From assembly GCA_002353975.1 (NCBI GenBank), contig DEKQ01000055.1, positions 21,763 through 28,900 on the forward strand: 7,138 nucleotides of DNA, read 5' to 3'. The stretch's first letter is position 1, and every line of letters starts with the position of its first letter. Below, piece by piece: positions 5,671 through 7,138 of this stretch. The translations under genes and the position numbers were made by a program. The DNA is from Prevotellaceae bacterium UBA2718. Lineage in GTDB: Bacteria > Bacteroidota > Bacteroidia > Bacteroidales > Bacteroidaceae. The notes under the pieces were generated by a model. That model was not told the origin of the DNA and did not search any database. It saw nothing but the letters and a program-made list of their open reading frames with translations.

Positions 5671-6132
5671 ATGAACACTTTAAGTTACAAGACACTCTCC
5701 GTGAACAAGGAGACTGCACAGAAGGAGTGGGTTGTAGTAGATGCCACCGATCAGGTAGTCGGTCGCCTCGCTTCAAAAGTCGCAAAATTGCTTCGTGGCA
5801 AGTATAAGCCCACATTCACCCCACACGTTGATTGTGGTGACAATGTGATAATCATCAATGCCGAGAAGGTTATCTTTACTGGTAAGAAAGAGACCGACAA
5901 GGTCTATACCCGCTACACGGGCTATCCTGGCGGTCAGCGCTTCAATACTCCTGCAGAGCTTCGCAGCAAGCAGGGCGGTGTTGACAAGATGCTGCGTCAT
6001 GCCGTGAAGGGCATGCTGCCAAAGGGCGTCCTGGGCCGCAAGCTGCTCACCAACCTCTTCATCTATGAGGGCGCTGAGCACAAGCAGGAGGCACAGAAGC
6101 CAAAGGCTATCGATATAAACCTCTACAAGTAA
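5671..6132 (+). CDS. rplM: 50S ribosomal protein L13
   Basis: An early-assembling component of the large ribosomal subunit that binds 23S rRNA; 153 aa, the usual length in Bacteroidales. Recognisable segments are WVVVDATDQVVGRLAS (residues 20-35), LLRGKYKPTFTPHVDCGD (40-57), IINAEKVIFTGKK (61-73), YTGYPGG (82-88) and the signature region MLRHAVKGMLPKGVLGRKL (107-125), with an EGAEHKQEAQKP tail. The ATG at 5671 is chosen because it gives the family N-terminus (MNTLSYKTLSVNKE) and follows the A-rich untranslated stretch. An in-frame ATG at 5575 would translate the structured leader into 32 residues with no L13 similarity. First gene of the operon; rpsI follows after 38 bp. Confidence 0.98.
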   Translation: MNTLSYKTLSVNKETAQKEWVVVDATDQVVGRLASKVAKLLRGKYKPTFTPHVDCGDNVIIINAEKVIFTGKKETDKVYTRYTGYPGGQRFNTPAELRSKQGGVDKMLRHAVKGMLPKGVLGRKLLTNLFIYEGAEHKQEAQKPKAIDINLYK

Positions 6133-6170
6133 GATTAATCATCACAAACTAAGAAATCAACATTATTACG

Positions 6171-6557
6171 ATGGAAGTAATAAACGCAATCGGTCGCCGC
6201 AAGAGTGCTATAGCACGTGTATATCTGTCAGAGGGCACCGGCAAGATAACAATCAACAAGTTAGATATCACTGAGTATTTCCCATCAGCAATACTTCAGT
6301 ATGTCGTAAAGCAGCCTCTGGAGTTGCTGGAGGCAGCAGAGAAGTATGACATCAAGGCCAATCTGGACGGCGGTGGCTTCACCGGTCAGTCTCAGGCTTT
6401 GCGCCTCGCCATTGCCCGCGCACTGGTGAAGGTTAACGAGGAGGATAAGAAGAATCTGAAGGACCACGGCTTCCTGACACGCGATGCACGTGAGGTAGAG
6501 CGTAAGAAGCCAGGACGTCCAAAGGCACGTCGCCGCTTCCAGTTCTCTAAGCGTTAA
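6171..6557 (+). CDS. rpsI: 30S ribosomal protein S9
   Basis: A small-subunit protein of the head domain whose C-terminal tail reaches into the P site and contacts tRNA; 128 aa, normal for Bacteroidota. Evidence: the N-terminal INAIGRRKSAIARVYLSEGTGKITIN (4-29), the central GGGFTGQSQALRLAIARAL (67-85) and the invariant basic tail RKKPGRPKARRRFQFSKR (111-128) ending in SKR. It follows rplM by 38 bp, the usual rplM-rpsI pair, and shares its promoter. Oddity: the last codons (aag cgt taa) contain gcgttaa, the most frequent unit of the heptamer array downstream. Confidence 0.98.
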   Translation: MEVINAIGRRKSAIARVYLSEGTGKITINKLDITEYFPSAILQYVVKQPLELLEAAEKYDIKANLDGGGFTGQSQALRLAIARALVKVNEEDKKNLKDHGFLTRDAREVERKKPGRPKARRRFQFSKR

Positions 6558-6599
6558 TCCGGAGGAGAATAGGTTTAGTATCTAACTCGGCGGGACTCT

Positions 6600-6718
6600 G
6601 CATCGTGCAGATTGCTTTGAGCGTTGAGCTTTAAGCGTTAAGCGTTAAGCTTTAAGCGTTAAGCTTTAAGCGTTAAGCATTATGAATTTTGCATTTTGCA
6701 TTCTTCATTCTTAATTTA
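6600..6718. repeat. Degenerate tandem array of 7-bp units between rpsI and rpsB (about 15-17 units)
   Basis: From 6614 the sequence splits without gaps into heptamers: gctttga, gcgttga, gctttaa, gcgttaa, gcgttaa, gctttaa, gcgttaa, gctttaa, gcgttaa, gcattat, gaatttt, gcatttt, gcattct, tcattct, taattta. Two earlier units, gcatcgt and gcagatt (6600-6613), also fit the gcNNNNN phase. The 14-bp pair gcgttaagctttaa repeats exactly at 6642-6655 and 6656-6669. The second half changes to gcattNt units that are the reverse complement of units in the array at 3561-3637. The hairpin tctgca/tgcaga (6597-6602 with 6606-6611) overlaps its start. Confidence 0.8.
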
Positions 6719-6796
6719 ACTATGGTGTAGGCTACCCGCGGAGTGTTCGCTAAGAATCAAAAAGAAAGTAAACATTTTAACACACCAAGAACATTT

Positions 6797-7138
6797 ATGT
6801 CAAGAACAAATTTTGATCAGTTGCTTCAGGCAGGTTGCCACTTTGGTCATCTGAAGCGTAAGTGGAACCCAGCCATGGCTCCTTATATCTTCATGGAGCG
6901 CAACGGCATTCATATCATAGACCTCAACAAGACGGTCGTAAAGATTGACGAGGCTGCTGAGGCCCTGAAGAACATTGCAAAGCAGGGCAAGCGCATCCTC
7001 TTCGTCGCTACGAAGAAGCAGGCTAAGGACGTAGTTGCCGAGAAGGCTCAGAGCATCGGTATGCCATACATCAACGAGCGTTGGGCCGGCGGTATGCTGA
7101 CCAACTTCACCACTATCCGCAAGGCAGTGAAGAAGATG
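6797..7138 (+). CDS. rpsB: 30S ribosomal protein S2, 3'-truncated by the window end
   Basis: A small-subunit surface protein at the head-body junction that binds late and is needed to recruit S1-type function. The first 114 residues are in the window; the family is about 230-280 aa, so the rest lies outside. Diagnostic segments are MSRTNFDQLLQAGCHFGHLKRKWNPAMAPYIF at the N-terminus, NGIHIIDLNKT (36-46), RILFVATKKQAKD (66-78) and the S2 signature NERWAGGMLTNF (93-104). The ATG at 6797 gives the canonical start and follows an A/T-rich leader. It lies 239 bp after rpsI, an unusually long gap for an r-protein operon, filled mainly by the heptamer array. No terminator or exact TAnnTTTG is evident in the gap, so read-through from rplM is likely. 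Confidence 0.97.
   Translation, partial: MSRTNFDQLLQAGCHFGHLKRKWNPAMAPYIFMERNGIHIIDLNKTVVKIDEAAEALKNIAKQGKRILFVATKKQAKDVVAEKAQSIGMPYINERWAGGMLTNFTTIRKAVKKM

Overview
The window reads as chromosome of a member of the Bacteroidales, most likely Prevotella or a close relative (Prevotellaceae). The protein sequences are of Bacteroidota type: AlaS with a CGGCH zinc motif, L13 of 153 aa, S9 ending in FSKR, and a periplasmic TPR protein. Start codons follow A-rich stretches rather than Shine-Dalgarno sequences. Several upstream regions carry the Bacteroidota -7 element TAnnTTTG. These assignments rest on recognition of the families; no database search was possible.

Layout. (1) 1-2858, plus strand: the 3' part of alaS, then 23 bp later a membrane-anchored TPR protein, probably co-transcribed. 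(2) 2859-3554: an intergenic inverted array of 8-bp units, then a small lipoprotein gene of unknown function, closed by a strong hairpin terminator at 3654-3690. (3) 3769-4398, minus strand: the house-cleaning NTPase rdgB, convergent with the lipoprotein gene. (4) 4399-5410: about 1 kb with no convincing gene. It holds a Bacteroidota-type promoter for rdgB, a second minus-strand promoter-like site ringed by repeated boxes, an odd minus-strand frame interrupted by one stop, and a large inverted repeat built from four plus four 8-bp units. (5) 5411-7138, plus strand: the ribosomal protein operon rplM-rpsI-rpsB. It has a clear TAccTTTG promoter element and a structured leader of about 245 nt. rpsB runs off the window end.

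The core genes are housekeeping: tRNA charging, NTP pool sanitation and ribosome assembly. The unusual content is in the spacers. Four of them carry short degenerate tandem arrays, with unit lengths of 7 bp (3561-3637 and 6600-6718), 8 bp (2871-2983 and 5068-5215) or 9 bp (3712-3747). The two 8-bp arrays share one architecture, units then a spacer then the reverse-complement units, although their sequences are unrelated. The two 7-bp arrays partly share sequence in opposite orientation, and one lies inside the ribosomal protein operon between rpsI and rpsB. I see no CRISPR, tRNA, rRNA, transposase or phage gene.
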